DNA from: an uncultured Bacteroidales bacterium
GTDB lineage: Bacteria; Bacteroidota; Bacteroidia; Bacteroidales; UBA932
Direction of reading: 5' to 3'
Length of the DNA stretch: 64,000 nt
Assembly: GCA_946405435.1 (NCBI GenBank)
Contig: CAMJHF010000003.1
Location: 89,452 to 153,451, forward strand
Part shown: piece after piece, positions 36,200 through 44,715 of the stretch
Layout of the letters: every line of letters starts with the position of its first letter
Numbering within the stretch: the first letter of the stretch is position 1
Made by a program: the position numbers and the translations under genes
Notes under the pieces: generated by a model
Seen by the model: only the letters and a program-made list of their open reading frames with translations
Told to the model about the DNA's origin: nothing
Database searches by the model: none

Positions 36200-37443
36200 T
36201 ATACGTAAGCCCCCATCTTGAGCATATTAACCTCGCTGTCCGAAAGATAGCGCCATGCGCCCTTCTTGAGGCCTTTTTTGGTGAGGCCGGCAAAGTATAC
36301 GCGGTCCAGGGCCTTGACGGTGTATCCCAGGGACTCGAATATGCGGCGTACGATGCGGTTCTTGCCGGAGTGGATCTCGATTCCGAGCTTGCTGTGGTCG
36401 CGCTCGTCCACGAATTCCAGCTCGTCGGCGTTGATGAAACCGTCGCTGAGGGAGACGCCCTGGAGTATCTTGTCGAAGTCTTCCTGCGTGAGGCTGCGGT
36501 CGAGGGATACCTGATATATCTTCTTCTTGTCGTATGAAGGGTGGGTCAGGCGCTCGGCAATCTCGCCGTCGTTTGTGAACATGAGCACGCCTGTGGTGGC
36601 CTTGTCCAGGCGACCTACGGGGTAAACCCTTGTGGGACAGGTTTTAAGAAGGTCCATGACGGTCTTGTCCGCATGAGGGTCGGAGGCCGAGGTGACATAT
36701 CCCTTTGGCTTGTTCATTACGATGTAGACCTTGGTTTCTCCTTTGAGGCGCTCGCCGTTGAAGCGGACGTCGTCGTCGAATATGTTCACCTTGGTGCCAA
36801 GCTCGGTAACTGTCTGGCCGTTTACTGTCACGCAGCCGGCCTGGATAAATGTGTCTGCCTCGCGGCGGGAGCATACTCCGGAGTTGGCGATGAAGCGGTT
36901 GAGGCGGATTTCGCTCTTGGCCGTTTCGGGCTCATAAGCGGGGCCGTCGTAAGGCTGGTCCACCTGCGGCTTGCGGCTGATCATCCGCTTGATGCCCTCG
37001 TTGGAGGTGTTGGTAAATACGGGCTTGCGTCCGGGACGCTTGCCCTTCGAGGGGCCTGCAGGGCGCGTGGCGCCGTAGGCTTTGTGCTCGCCATAGGCTT
37101 TGCGTTCGCCGTAAGGCTTCTGCTCGCCGTAAGGCTTGGGGCTGCCGTAGGAGCGGTGCTCGCCGAAAGGCTTCTGCTCTCCGGAAGTCCGGCGTTCGCC
37201 ATAGGGACGCTGCTCGCCGAAGGGGTGGGGAGAACCATAAGGTTTGCTGTCGCCATAAGGTTTGCGGTCGCCGTAGGGCTTATGGTCGCCGTAGGGGCGG
37301 CTGCCGTAATTACCCTGACGCCTCTCGCCGTAGGGGCGGGATGCGCCTTCTGATTGAAAATCTACTTTTTCGGAGCGCACTGCGTTTCCTGCAGTTTTCC
37401 GTGGTCTAAGTTTTCGGCCGTCTTTTGAGAAACCATCCATCAT
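36199..37443 (-). CDS. rRNA pseudouridine synthase (RluB/RsuA family) with PYG-repeat N-terminal extension
   Basis: A 414-residue protein. The C-terminal two thirds is an RsuA/RluB-type enzyme that turns a ribosomal uridine into pseudouridine: an S4 RNA-binding domain (IRLNRFIANSGVCSRREADTF, residues 179-199) and the catalytic motif GRLD with D280. Residues 49-126 are thirteen tandem copies of a six-residue unit of the form K/R-P-Y-G-E/D-x, a basic, tyrosine-rich and probably disordered tail. I start at the ATG at 37443, which overlaps the tonB stop as ATGA; an upstream in-frame extension is only shadow of tonB. Whether it is RluB-like (23S) or RsuA-like (16S) is open. Confidence 0.9.
   Translation of the reverse strand: MMDGFSKDGRKLRPRKTAGNAVRSEKVDFQSEGASRPYGERRQGNYGSRPYGDHKPYGDRKPYGDSKPYGSPHPFGEQRPYGERRTSGEQKPFGEHRSYGSPKPYGEQKPYGERKAYGEHKAYGATRPAGPSKGKRPGRKPVFTNTSNEGIKRMISRKPQVDQPYDGPAYEPETAKSEIRLNRFIANSGVCSRREADTFIQAGCVTVNGQTVTELGTKVNIFDDDVRFNGERLKGETKVYIVMNKPKGYVTSASDPHADKTVMDLLKTCPTRVYPVGRLDKATTGVLMFTNDGEIAERLTHPSYDKKKIYQVSLDRSLTQEDFDKILQGVSLSDGFINADELEFVDERDHSKLGIEIHSGKNRIVRRIFESLGYTVKALDRVYFAGLTKKGLKKGAWRYLSDSEVNMLKMGAYV
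37066..37299 (-). repeat. 13 tandem copies of an 18-bp unit coding PYG hexapeptides
   Basis: These 234 bases are thirteen in-frame 18-bp repeats within the pseudouridine synthase gene. The core Pro-Tyr-Gly is changed in several copies (PFG in two, AYG in two, SYG in one, TSG in one). Copy number is likely to vary between strains because slippage keeps the frame. Confidence 0.9.
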
Positions 37444-38222
37444 TTTAGGTTGAATATATAAGTTATTGTGCCCTCTTGAAGCGCCGGGGCACTGGAGCTC
37501 ATGTTGAAGCCCGTTTCCAGGGCTGCGTTGCGGGCGGCGGTCCAGAGCGCCTTGTCGGTGACGGTGGTGCCGTCTGCTCCGGGTACGGCTTTCTGCACTT
37601 TGCCGTACTGGTCCACCCATATCTTGACTACGACCTTGCCGCTTTCCTGTGAGGCGTAGACCGGCTTCTTGAGACCGGCCTTGTCGACCGTGCGGCCCTC
37701 CAGGTGGGCGTTGGGCTTGCCTTCAGTCTCGCCGGATTTCACGTTGCCCGTGGGCTGGCCGGCCTTGAAGGTCGTTCCGGCCTGCGAGGCGCCGTGCTGT
37801 GCGGTGAGGGTGGTGTCTTTCTTGGCCATGCCGGGGAAGGAGGCCCTTGGGTCGAGCACAGGCTCTTCATCCCTTTTGGGCTCGGTCACTGCCACGTCGC
37901 CGTGGTCGTCGGGCTTGGTGGCGGGAGTGAGGTTCGGCTTTTTGCTGACGTTGGGCGATTCGCTGCGCTGGATAAGCTCGATCTTTTCTTCCGGATTGAC
38001 ATCCTCGCCGCGCGGGTCGCGGCCGGGATTCTGCACCACGGCCACGGGTTCTTCCTCGAATTCCAGCAGGAAAGTGCTCTCCGGAGGCGGCGGGTAGAGG
38101 TACTTGATGCCGGTAAACGACACCAGGACGGCGGCACCGATGTGCAGGGCCAGCGTCATTATGATGCCGGTCATTACGGAGTTGCGCTCCCTTTCACCTC
38201 GTTCGCGGAGATACTGTTTCAT
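37440..38222 (-). CDS. tonB: energy transducer TonB
   Basis: A 260-residue TonB-type protein. An N-terminal inner-membrane helix (SVMTGIIMTLALHIGAAVLVSF) is followed by a Pro-, Glu- and charge-rich periplasmic linker and a C-terminal TonB-like domain (GKVVVKIWVDQYGKVQKAVPGADG ending GTITYIFNLK). It links the ExbB-ExbD proton motor to outer-membrane receptors such as the one at 3.7-5.8 kb. It overlaps exbD by ATGA. Confidence 0.9.
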   Translation of the reverse strand: MKQYLRERGERERNSVMTGIIMTLALHIGAAVLVSFTGIKYLYPPPPESTFLLEFEEEPVAVVQNPGRDPRGEDVNPEEKIELIQRSESPNVSKKPNLTPATKPDDHGDVAVTEPKRDEEPVLDPRASFPGMAKKDTTLTAQHGASQAGTTFKAGQPTGNVKSGETEGKPNAHLEGRTVDKAGLKKPVYASQESGKVVVKIWVDQYGKVQKAVPGADGTTVTDKALWTAARNAALETGFNMSSSAPALQEGTITYIFNLK

Positions 38223-38629
38223 TCGGGTTGCGTGGCCAGGATTACTTTGTAGTGATTGCGTTTGGCGATGTTCATCACCTGTACTATCTCCTTTATGGGG
38301 ACACTTTCGTCGGAATAGATGGAGAAGGTGGGATCTTCTTCTGTCTGAAGGAGTTCCACGAGCCCGTCCTCTACCTTCTCAATGGGTACGGGGGTTTCGT
38401 CACCGTTGATGTGGTAGGTGTAGCGGTCCTCGCCCCAGTCCTTGATGGACACGCTCACGGTGGCCTTTGCGCCCACCTGCCCGGTGCTCTTGGGGAGCAG
38501 GAGCTTGAGCGCGTTGGGATTGACCAGCGTGGATGTGACCAGGAAGAATATGAGCAGCAGGAACACGATGTCGGTCATGCTCGACATGGACATGTTCGGA
38601 TCTGCCTTTGTGGTTCGCTTGAGTGCCAT
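38219..38629 (-). CDS. exbD: biopolymer transporter ExbD
   Basis: A 136-residue ExbD/TolR family protein with one N-terminal membrane helix. The conserved aspartate is in MSSMTDIVFLLLIFFLV, where it serves proton conduction, and a periplasmic domain ends KVILATQPE. It forms the motor with ExbB just upstream. It is at the short end for the family but complete. Confidence 0.93.
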   Translation of the reverse strand: MALKRTTKADPNMSMSSMTDIVFLLLIFFLVTSTLVNPNALKLLLPKSTGQVGAKATVSVSIKDWGEDRYTYHINGDETPVPIEKVEDGLVELLQTEEDPTFSIYSDESVPIKEIVQVMNIAKRNHYKVILATQPE

Positions 38630-39339
38630 TATTCTTCTTCTTTTGCGGTTGCTGTGCCGGGCTCGTCAAGCAGGTCCATGAATTCGATGGTGCTGCTTTC
38701 CATCTGGAACACCACGTTGGACACCTTGGAGGTAAGCCAGTTGTAGCCGAAGTAGGCGATGATGCCCACGATAAGACCGCCCACGGTCGTAATCATGGCG
38801 GTGTAGATACCGCTCGAGAGCAGGGTGATGTCGATGTTGTTGCCGGCCTGCGACATGTTGAAGAAGGCCTGCACCATACCTATCACGGTGCCGAGGAATC
38901 CAATCATGGGGGCGCCGCCGGCTATCATGGCCAGGTAGGGGAGACCCTTCTCGAGGCGGGCCACTTCCACGTTGCCTACGTTCTCGACGGCAGTCTGGAT
39001 GTCGCTCAGAGGCTTGCCTATGCGGTCTATGCCTGTCTCTACCATGCGGGCCACGGGGGTGTCGAATTTGGAACACAAAGTCTTGGCGGACTTGATTTTG
39101 CCGTCATGGATATAGTCCCTGATATCCATCATGAAGTCCTTGTCGATTTTGGAGGCCTGGCGGATCATCCACCATTTCTTACCGAAAATGTAGATGGCTA
39201 TGATGGAGAGAGCCAGCAGCACAATCATGAGCGGACCGCCCTTGACGGCCATATCGATAAGGGAATAGGACATTTCCTGCTGCACCGGAGCGGCCTGTAC
39301 CGCATCCACGATGTCGGCCTGAAGAAGATAGTTGAGCAT
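38629..39339 (-). CDS. exbB: MotA/TolQ/ExbB proton channel protein
   Basis: A 236-residue ExbB/TolQ family inner-membrane protein with three predicted helices: MIVLLALSIIAIYIFG, then MIAGGAPMIGFLGTVIGMVQAF and TVGGLIVGIIAYFGYNWL. The family motif GAPMIGFLGTVIGM is exact. It starts the exbB-exbD-tonB-pseudouridine synthase-era-parC run, joined to exbD by a one-base overlap. Confidence 0.94.
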   Translation of the reverse strand: MLNYLLQADIVDAVQAAPVQQEMSYSLIDMAVKGGPLMIVLLALSIIAIYIFGKKWWMIRQASKIDKDFMMDIRDYIHDGKIKSAKTLCSKFDTPVARMVETGIDRIGKPLSDIQTAVENVGNVEVARLEKGLPYLAMIAGGAPMIGFLGTVIGMVQAFFNMSQAGNNIDITLLSSGIYTAMITTVGGLIVGIIAYFGYNWLTSKVSNVVFQMESSTIEFMDLLDEPGTATAKEEE

Positions 39340-39360
39340 ATTCGTAAAATCTTTAACTTA

Positions 39361-39368
39361 CAAATATA
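39361..39368 (-). promoter_or_regulatory. -7 box for the exbB operon
   Basis: The minus strand reads TATATTTG, an exact TAnnTTTG match, 21 bases before the exbB ATG in the short gap after the Bat operon. The -33 element is not obvious. Confidence 0.5.
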
Positions 39369-39387
39369 AGTAAAAATGCGGAAAAAA

Positions 39388-41994
39388 CTATATCACAGTG
39401 ATGCTTCCTGCCGGTATCCAGCCCTGGCGGCCGTCGGAGAGCTCGATATTCTGCCAGTCGCCCACGGTCTCGAGTATCTTGACCTTGGTGCCCTCGTGGA
39501 GCACGAAGAGGCTCACGCCGCTGCCGGGGGAACTCTTGACCTCCGAGACGGCGGCCGTAACCACGGCGCTGTCGTGCCTGAGGGCGTCGGTGCGCTGCCA
39601 GAACGCAAAGTCAAGGCTCACAAGCGATAACAACAGAAGGGCGAGCCCCAGGAAGAAACCGAGCTTGCGCTTGCCACCACGTCCAAGAAGGAACAGCAAC
39701 AGGCAGGCAAGTGCGCCGGCAAACAGCACCAGGCACAGCACCGCCCATGTGTTGGAAGGCAGTGCCCAGCACATTTTCCGGCCCCAGGCTTCGAGGAAGA
39801 ATTCGGGCACCTCCTCGATGCGGTCCTGGATCTGCGAACGCACGAACTCAAGGTTCACGCGGGCGTCGGAGTGCGAAGGATCAACCTTCAGCGCACGCTC
39901 ATACCAGAGGATGGCGCCTGCTTTGTCGCCCAGCTTGAAGCTGGCGTTGCCGATGTTGTAATACAGCGGCGCGCTCTCCTGTCCGGCTTCGGCAATCTGC
40001 TTCCAGGCATCGGAAGCGTCCTGCCAGCGGCCCTCGGTGTAGGCGGCTACGCCCTGTTCCCACAGGGTGTCGTCCGGGTCGGCGGCGTTGGTTATTGAGG
40101 GCGCCAGCATGAGCAGGATGGCCAGCAGGGCGGCCCCGGCTGCACTCTTTGGCTTGTGTTTCATGGCTGAATCAATATCGGAAATAACGCTTACTGCACC
40201 CTCGAAGTGGGCATTCATGGCCTCGTGGCCCTCGGAAGGGGCATAGCGGGCAAATTCGCAGGCGTCCAGCAGCTCAACAAAGCGCGTGGCCTGTTCCTTG
40301 GACGCTCCGCCTTCGACGAGACGTTCTGCGATGTTCTCCTTGCTAAGGTCGGCTGCGGCCATGCCCAGCTTGTCGCTCACAAAGCCCAGCAGGGCCTTGT
40401 GCAGCTCCTCGTAGAATGCCGTGTAGAGGTCTTTTTTGAGGAAGTCGCCGGCAAGGGCAAGGCGCTTGCGGGCCATCTTGGTGGCCGCGCGGTTCTTGCT
40501 GCCTGCCACGTCGGCCCTGCGCTCCCAGAGCTTGCGGGTGCCGAAATAAAGTGCGGCAGTCAGGGCGCACAGGACAGCCATTATCGCCCAGAACGTTCCC
40601 GAACCCACGAAGAACCATCCTGCCTTTTTGAGGTGCGGCTCTCCGGTGGAAATGAAGCGAATGTCCGAGCCCAGGTCCTTGACGTCCTTGCGGTTGGGAT
40701 TTACTACCAATTGCCCGCCGTTCTGCGCGGGCGCGGCGGATTCCTCACCCTTGGCTACGGTTATCGGCATCTCCTGGCTGCGGAGGGTGACGAACTTGCC
40801 GCTCTGGACATCGTAGTAGCTGTATTCCACGGGGCCTATTACGAAGTTGCCGTGGCTTCTGGGAATGAACGGGAATTCGAAGGTCTTGGTGCCTGCAGAC
40901 TCGCTTGTCTTGACGTCGTACACCTCGAAATCCGGCGGGAAACTGATCTTTGGAGCCTCCAGCAGCGAGATGTTGCCCTTGCCGCTGATGGTGATTCGCA
41001 GGGCCGCGGCATCATGGGTGCGGAGCGAATCGCGGGTGAGCGAGGCGTTCATGCGGAAAGTGCCTACTCCGCCGCCGAAAGAAGCGGGGGCGCCGGCCGG
41101 AATCTTGCTCACGTGAACCTTGATGGCTGGCGTCGTAACCCTTTTGCGGATAGTGCGGTACTCATCCTGGAAGAAGCTGTCGAAAATGCTTCCGGAGTTG
41201 CTGCTCTGTGTGCGTACATTCACGAGGCAGACAAGCTCTGAAGGGTCGATTACCATCTCGCCGGCCTGCTGGGGGATGAGGGTCCAACTGCGGAGTACGG
41301 CGGCGTTGTAGATGCGGTCGCCCACGTTCTCGCGGTGGAATTCGATATTTGTGGGAGCCTGCACTTCCTGGCTCCAGAATCCGTTGAAGGAGGGGAACTT
41401 GGCATCTTCGAAGCCGCCGATGTTCACCCTGTGGTAGAGTTTGAGCGTGGCGCTGATGGTTTCGCCCACGACGGCGCGCGTCTTGCTGAGGTTAAGGCGC
41501 AGGAAAATGTCGTCGGCGGGCACGGTGCCTGTCTGGCTCGCGCCTCCCTGCTGGGAACCCTGTGCCTGCTGGCCGCCGGAGCCCTGACCCTGCCCTGAGC
41601 CCTGTGCTCCGTTGGAAACTACCTGTATGGAGACGTTCCTCGAAGAAATAGTCTCTCCTTTGACGGTGGCGGTGGCGGCAGGAAGCTGGAAAGTTCCGGC
41701 TTTCCGCGGCATAAGTACGTATGTATAAGTGGTTTGCGACGATTGCGTACGCTTGCCGTTGATTATGCTGATGGAACTGGAACTGCCTTTCTGGGGCCCC
41801 CAGACCAACTGGAAATCATCCCCGGGCTCCCACTCGAAGTTGCTCACCTTGCCCTCTCCCTCAATTATGAAGGAAATGTTGAACTGTTCATCGACAGCCA
41901 CAAGGTTCTGCACGTTGACCTTGATGGTGCTCTGGGCTCCCAGTGAATATGCGGCTGCGAGCAAGGCCGCAAGTATGCTGCAGATGCGTCTCAT
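39388..41994 (-). CDS. batD: BatD-BatE fusion (oxygen-tolerance protein with TPR and SH3 domains)
   Basis: An 868-residue envelope protein. The signal peptide ends SLGAQ (about residue 20). A BatD region with repeated beta domains follows (FEWEPGDDFQLVWGP, VLMPRKAGTFQLP), including a Gln/Gly/Ser-rich loop near residue 135-155. After one membrane helix come cytoplasmic helices, a TPR pair (APLYYNIGNASFKLGDKAGAILWYERALK), further membrane helices and a C-terminal bacterial SH3 domain (VLHEGTKVKILETVGDWQNIELSDGRQGWIP). The TPR plus SH3 part is what is usually a separate BatE gene, so this is a fusion. I use the ATG at 41994; the frame also has a TTG three codons earlier. Confidence 0.88.
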   Translation of the reverse strand: MRRICSILAALLAAAYSLGAQSTIKVNVQNLVAVDEQFNISFIIEGEGKVSNFEWEPGDDFQLVWGPQKGSSSSISIINGKRTQSSQTTYTYVLMPRKAGTFQLPAATATVKGETISSRNVSIQVVSNGAQGSGQGQGSGGQQAQGSQQGGASQTGTVPADDIFLRLNLSKTRAVVGETISATLKLYHRVNIGGFEDAKFPSFNGFWSQEVQAPTNIEFHRENVGDRIYNAAVLRSWTLIPQQAGEMVIDPSELVCLVNVRTQSSNSGSIFDSFFQDEYRTIRKRVTTPAIKVHVSKIPAGAPASFGGGVGTFRMNASLTRDSLRTHDAAALRITISGKGNISLLEAPKISFPPDFEVYDVKTSESAGTKTFEFPFIPRSHGNFVIGPVEYSYYDVQSGKFVTLRSQEMPITVAKGEESAAPAQNGGQLVVNPNRKDVKDLGSDIRFISTGEPHLKKAGWFFVGSGTFWAIMAVLCALTAALYFGTRKLWERRADVAGSKNRAATKMARKRLALAGDFLKKDLYTAFYEELHKALLGFVSDKLGMAAADLSKENIAERLVEGGASKEQATRFVELLDACEFARYAPSEGHEAMNAHFEGAVSVISDIDSAMKHKPKSAAGAALLAILLMLAPSITNAADPDDTLWEQGVAAYTEGRWQDASDAWKQIAEAGQESAPLYYNIGNASFKLGDKAGAILWYERALKVDPSHSDARVNLEFVRSQIQDRIEEVPEFFLEAWGRKMCWALPSNTWAVLCLVLFAGALACLLLFLLGRGGKRKLGFFLGLALLLLSLVSLDFAFWQRTDALRHDSAVVTAAVSEVKSSPGSGVSLFVLHEGTKVKILETVGDWQNIELSDGRQGWIPAGSITVI

Positions 41995-41996
41995 GT

Positions 41997-42734
41997 TTAC
42001 CAATTCTTTTCTTTCTGGCGGGACTTCAGCAGGTCCGCCTTCTCTTTCTTCACTTTATCCTGAGTCTCTTTCTCCTTGGCCTGTATGGCCTGCAGCATCT
42101 GCTGGGCCTGCTGGGGAGAAATCTTCTGCTCTTGCTGATTCTGCTCCTGCTGTTGATCCTCGTTATCCTGTTGATCTTGATTCTGTTGCTGCTGATCTTG
42201 GTTCTGCTGCTGATCCTGGTTCTGCTGCTGGTCTTGATCCTGCTGCTGGTCCTGGTTCTGCTGCTGGTCCTGATTGTCTGAGCCGCCTCCGCCGCCGTTC
42301 TGCTGGTTCTGGAGCATCAGCTTGGCGTAGATGTAGTTCTCTTTGGCGTCAAGGTCGTCCGGGTTGAGCAGCAGGGCTTCCCTGAATGCTTTCACGGCAG
42401 CGGCGTAGTCCTTTTTCTGCAGGGCCACGTCGCCGCTGTTGTAGTGCCATGAATCGGCATGGGAAGTACCAGGGGCGATGTCCTTGACTTGCTCCAGGGC
42501 CTTGCCGGCGCCGTCCCAGTCCTGCTGCCGGTAGAGGGCAGATGCCAGATTGTAATTTCCGGCAACTGACAGGGAGTCCTTGACCACGGCCTTTCTGTAG
42601 TCGATCTCAGCCTCTTTGTAGGCCTCTTTCTTGAACTTGCGGTTGCCTGCGCGCACCTCGCGGCGGTCGGTCTGGGCCTGCAGCGCCACGGAGGCTGCAA
42701 TCAGCAGCACGGCAGTATATATCATTCTTCTCAT
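41997..42734 (-). CDS. batC: BatC-like TPR protein with Gln/Asn-rich tail
   Basis: A 245-residue exported protein of the Bat operon. The signal peptide (about 1-20, ALQAQ) is followed by three TPR-like units (EAEIDYRKAVVKDSLSVAGNYNLASALYRQQDWDGAGKALEQV and on). Residues about 150-205 are almost only Gln, Asn, Asp and Glu in a six-residue rhythm (QNQDQQ), a low-complexity stretch. A short charged C-terminus ends KSRQKEKNW. TPR proteins such as BatC are thought to bind BatA/BatB; the details are not known. It overlaps batB by ATGA. Confidence 0.85.
   Translation of the reverse strand: MRRMIYTAVLLIAASVALQAQTDRREVRAGNRKFKKEAYKEAEIDYRKAVVKDSLSVAGNYNLASALYRQQDWDGAGKALEQVKDIAPGTSHADSWHYNSGDVALQKKDYAAAVKAFREALLLNPDDLDAKENYIYAKLMLQNQQNGGGGGSDNQDQQQNQDQQQDQDQQQNQDQQQNQDQQQQNQDQQDNEDQQQEQNQQEQKISPQQAQQMLQAIQAKEKETQDKVKKEKADLLKSRQKEKNW
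42120..42275 (-). repeat. Gln/Asn-rich 18-bp repeat in batC
   Basis: About eight imperfect 18-bp units code the repeating QNQDQQ motif in the batC tail. The exact borders are set by eye. Slippage here would alter tail length without breaking the frame. Confidence 0.75.
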
Positions 42735-43732
42735 TCGAAAAGCCTCCTTTTGTGCCTTCTTTGTCCTATCAGCATCTCAATGACCAGCAGCGCCAGTGCG
42801 GCTGCGAAGAAATACATGAACTGCTCGTCAAAATCTTCAAAGATGATGGAGTTGTACTTTTCTTCCTCCATCTTCTTGATGTCCTCGATGATGGGCGTAA
42901 GGCCGAACTCCTCGTTGCCTGCGTGAACGTAGGCGCCTCCGCCCTCGGATGCTATCTGCCTGAGCGTGTTCTCGTCCAGGCGGGTTACGACTATGTTGCC
43001 CTGGCTGTCCTTTAGCAGCTCGCCGTTCATGGGTATAGGCTCGCCGCGCAGGGACCCTACACCTATGGTGTAAACCTTTATGCCGAGGCTGGCGGCTTGC
43101 TTGGCGGCCTCTACGGCATCATCTTCGTGGTTCTCGCCGTCGGTAATGATTATGATGGCGCGGCTCTTCTCGCTCTGGGCGCTGAAACTCTTGGCGGCGG
43201 TCAGGATGGCGTCGCCGATGGCTGTACCCTGCACGGGCACGGAGCCGGTGTCTATGTTGCCCAGGAACATCTTGGCCGACACATAGTCGGTTGTAATGGG
43301 CAGCTGGACAAACGAGCTGCCGGCAAAGATGATGAGGCCTATGCGGTCTCCCTGAAGCCTGTCTACAACCCTGGAGATTGCAAGCTTGGCGCGGTCCAGG
43401 CGCGAAGGGGAATAGTCCCTGGCCAGCATGGAGTTGGAGACGTCCAGGCATATCATTATCTCGGCCCCCTTGGCCTCATGTTCCTTGAGTTTCGCGCCCA
43501 TCTGTGGACGTGCAAGGCCCAGTACGAAGCACATGAAGGCCAGGTTCCACAGGATCACGCGCACCCAGCCCTTGGCACCCGACCAGGAAGGCATGAGGGA
43601 ACGCACCAGGGATTCGTCTCCAAAAGCGCGTATGCGCTTGAGCCTCAGGGCTCTGAGTATGCCGTAAAGCACCGGCACCAGGGGTACCAGAAGCAGCAGC
43701 CAGAAATATTGCGGGTTGGCAAAATACAACAT
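42731..43732 (-). CDS. batB: BatB-like VWA-domain membrane protein
   Basis: A 333-residue protein with two N-terminal membrane helices, a von Willebrand A domain and a C-terminal helix (MYFFAAALALLVIEMLI). The MIDAS metal site is DVSNS (in MICLDVSNSMLARDYSPSRLDRAK), and ITDGENHEDDAVEAA supplies the later acidic residue. The ATG at 43732 is chosen: it joins the batA stop as TAATG, while the longer in-frame start lies inside batA. It forms a pair with BatA in the envelope. Confidence 0.9.
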   Translation of the reverse strand: MLYFANPQYFWLLLLVPLVPVLYGILRALRLKRIRAFGDESLVRSLMPSWSGAKGWVRVILWNLAFMCFVLGLARPQMGAKLKEHEAKGAEIMICLDVSNSMLARDYSPSRLDRAKLAISRVVDRLQGDRIGLIIFAGSSFVQLPITTDYVSAKMFLGNIDTGSVPVQGTAIGDAILTAAKSFSAQSEKSRAIIIITDGENHEDDAVEAAKQAASLGIKVYTIGVGSLRGEPIPMNGELLKDSQGNIVVTRLDENTLRQIASEGGGAYVHAGNEEFGLTPIIEDIKKMEEEKYNSIIFEDFDEQFMYFFAAALALLVIEMLIGQRRHKRRLFE

Positions 43733-44715
43733 TATGGCATCCTCCTTACAAACAAACGCAGCACCAGCTCCAGCAGAAGGCACAAGAGTGCCGCCAGGGC
43801 GTATTTGCCGAATAACTCTTTATACACAGGAAAGCTGTCGATGGTGGTGCGGGCCTTCTCCATCTTGTTGATTTCGGAATAAATCTCCGAGAGCTTGGTG
43901 TTGTCGGTGGCGCGGAAGTACCGGCCTCCGGTCACGTCGGCAATGTCTTTGAGAAGGGCTTCGTCAATCTCCACTTTCATTTGCTGTACATCCACTCCCC
44001 AGGGAGTCATCACCGGGTATGGGGCCATGCCGTTGGCTCCTACGCCTATGGTGTAAACTCTTATGCCGTAGGTCTTTGCTATTTCGGCGGCCGTTTGGGG
44101 AGAAATCTCTCCGGAGTTGTTCACACCGTCGGTCAGCAGTATCACCACGCGGCTTTTGGCATCGGAGTCCTTCATGCGGGCCACTGCGGTGGCCAGACCG
44201 TTGCCTATGGCGGTACCATCCTCGATGAGGCCCGTCTGTACCTCTTTCATAAGGTTTATCAGGGTGGCGCGGTCGGTGGTGAGAGGACACTGGGTGTAGC
44301 TCTCGCCGGCGAACACCACGATGGCCATGCGGTCGGAGGGCCGCTGGGCTATGAATTCTATTGCAATGTCCTTGGCTGCGCTGATTCGGTCGGGATTGAA
44401 GTCACGGGCCAGCATACTGGTAGAAACGTCCATCGCCAGGGTGATGTCGATGCCTTCCGTATCAATTTTTTCTATCTCGGTGCTGGAGCGGGGCCGCGCT
44501 ATTGCTACGATTATGAGGCACAGGGCGGCCGTGCGCAAGATGAAGGGAAGGTGGCGCAGCCATGACAGCGCCGAAGTGCCTCCTTCGAGCCACGGAGCGG
44601 CCTTCGACACCCGCATGTGGGGCTTCCTGCCGCTGAGCTCCATCCAGATGTAATGCAGGATGAGCAGTGCGGGCACGGCCAGCAGCCAAAGCAGTTTCGG
44701 GTACTCGAAATACAT
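43732..44715 (-). CDS. batA: BatA-like VWA-domain membrane protein
   Basis: A 327-residue protein related to BatB. It has N-terminal membrane helices, a VWA domain with MIDAS DVSTS (LAMDVSTSMLARDFNPDRI) and the LLTDGVNNSGEI loop, and a C-terminal helix (YALAALLCLLLELVLRLF). BatA and BatB are linked to oxygen and stress tolerance in Bacteroides fragilis, which is established for the operon, although the mechanism is unknown. It overlaps the upstream gene by one base. Confidence 0.9.
   Translation of the reverse strand: MYFEYPKLLWLLAVPALLILHYIWMELSGRKPHMRVSKAAPWLEGGTSALSWLRHLPFILRTAALCLIIVAIARPRSSTEIEKIDTEGIDITLAMDVSTSMLARDFNPDRISAAKDIAIEFIAQRPSDRMAIVVFAGESYTQCPLTTDRATLINLMKEVQTGLIEDGTAIGNGLATAVARMKDSDAKSRVVILLTDGVNNSGEISPQTAAEIAKTYGIRVYTIGVGANGMAPYPVMTPWGVDVQQMKVEIDEALLKDIADVTGGRYFRATDNTKLSEIYSEINKMEKARTTIDSFPVYKELFGKYALAALLCLLLELVLRLFVRRMP

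Noticed and set aside
37444..37620. N-terminal extension of the pseudouridine synthase
   Set aside because: These 59 codons are a shadow of the tonB gene. The ATG at 37443 overlaps the tonB stop.
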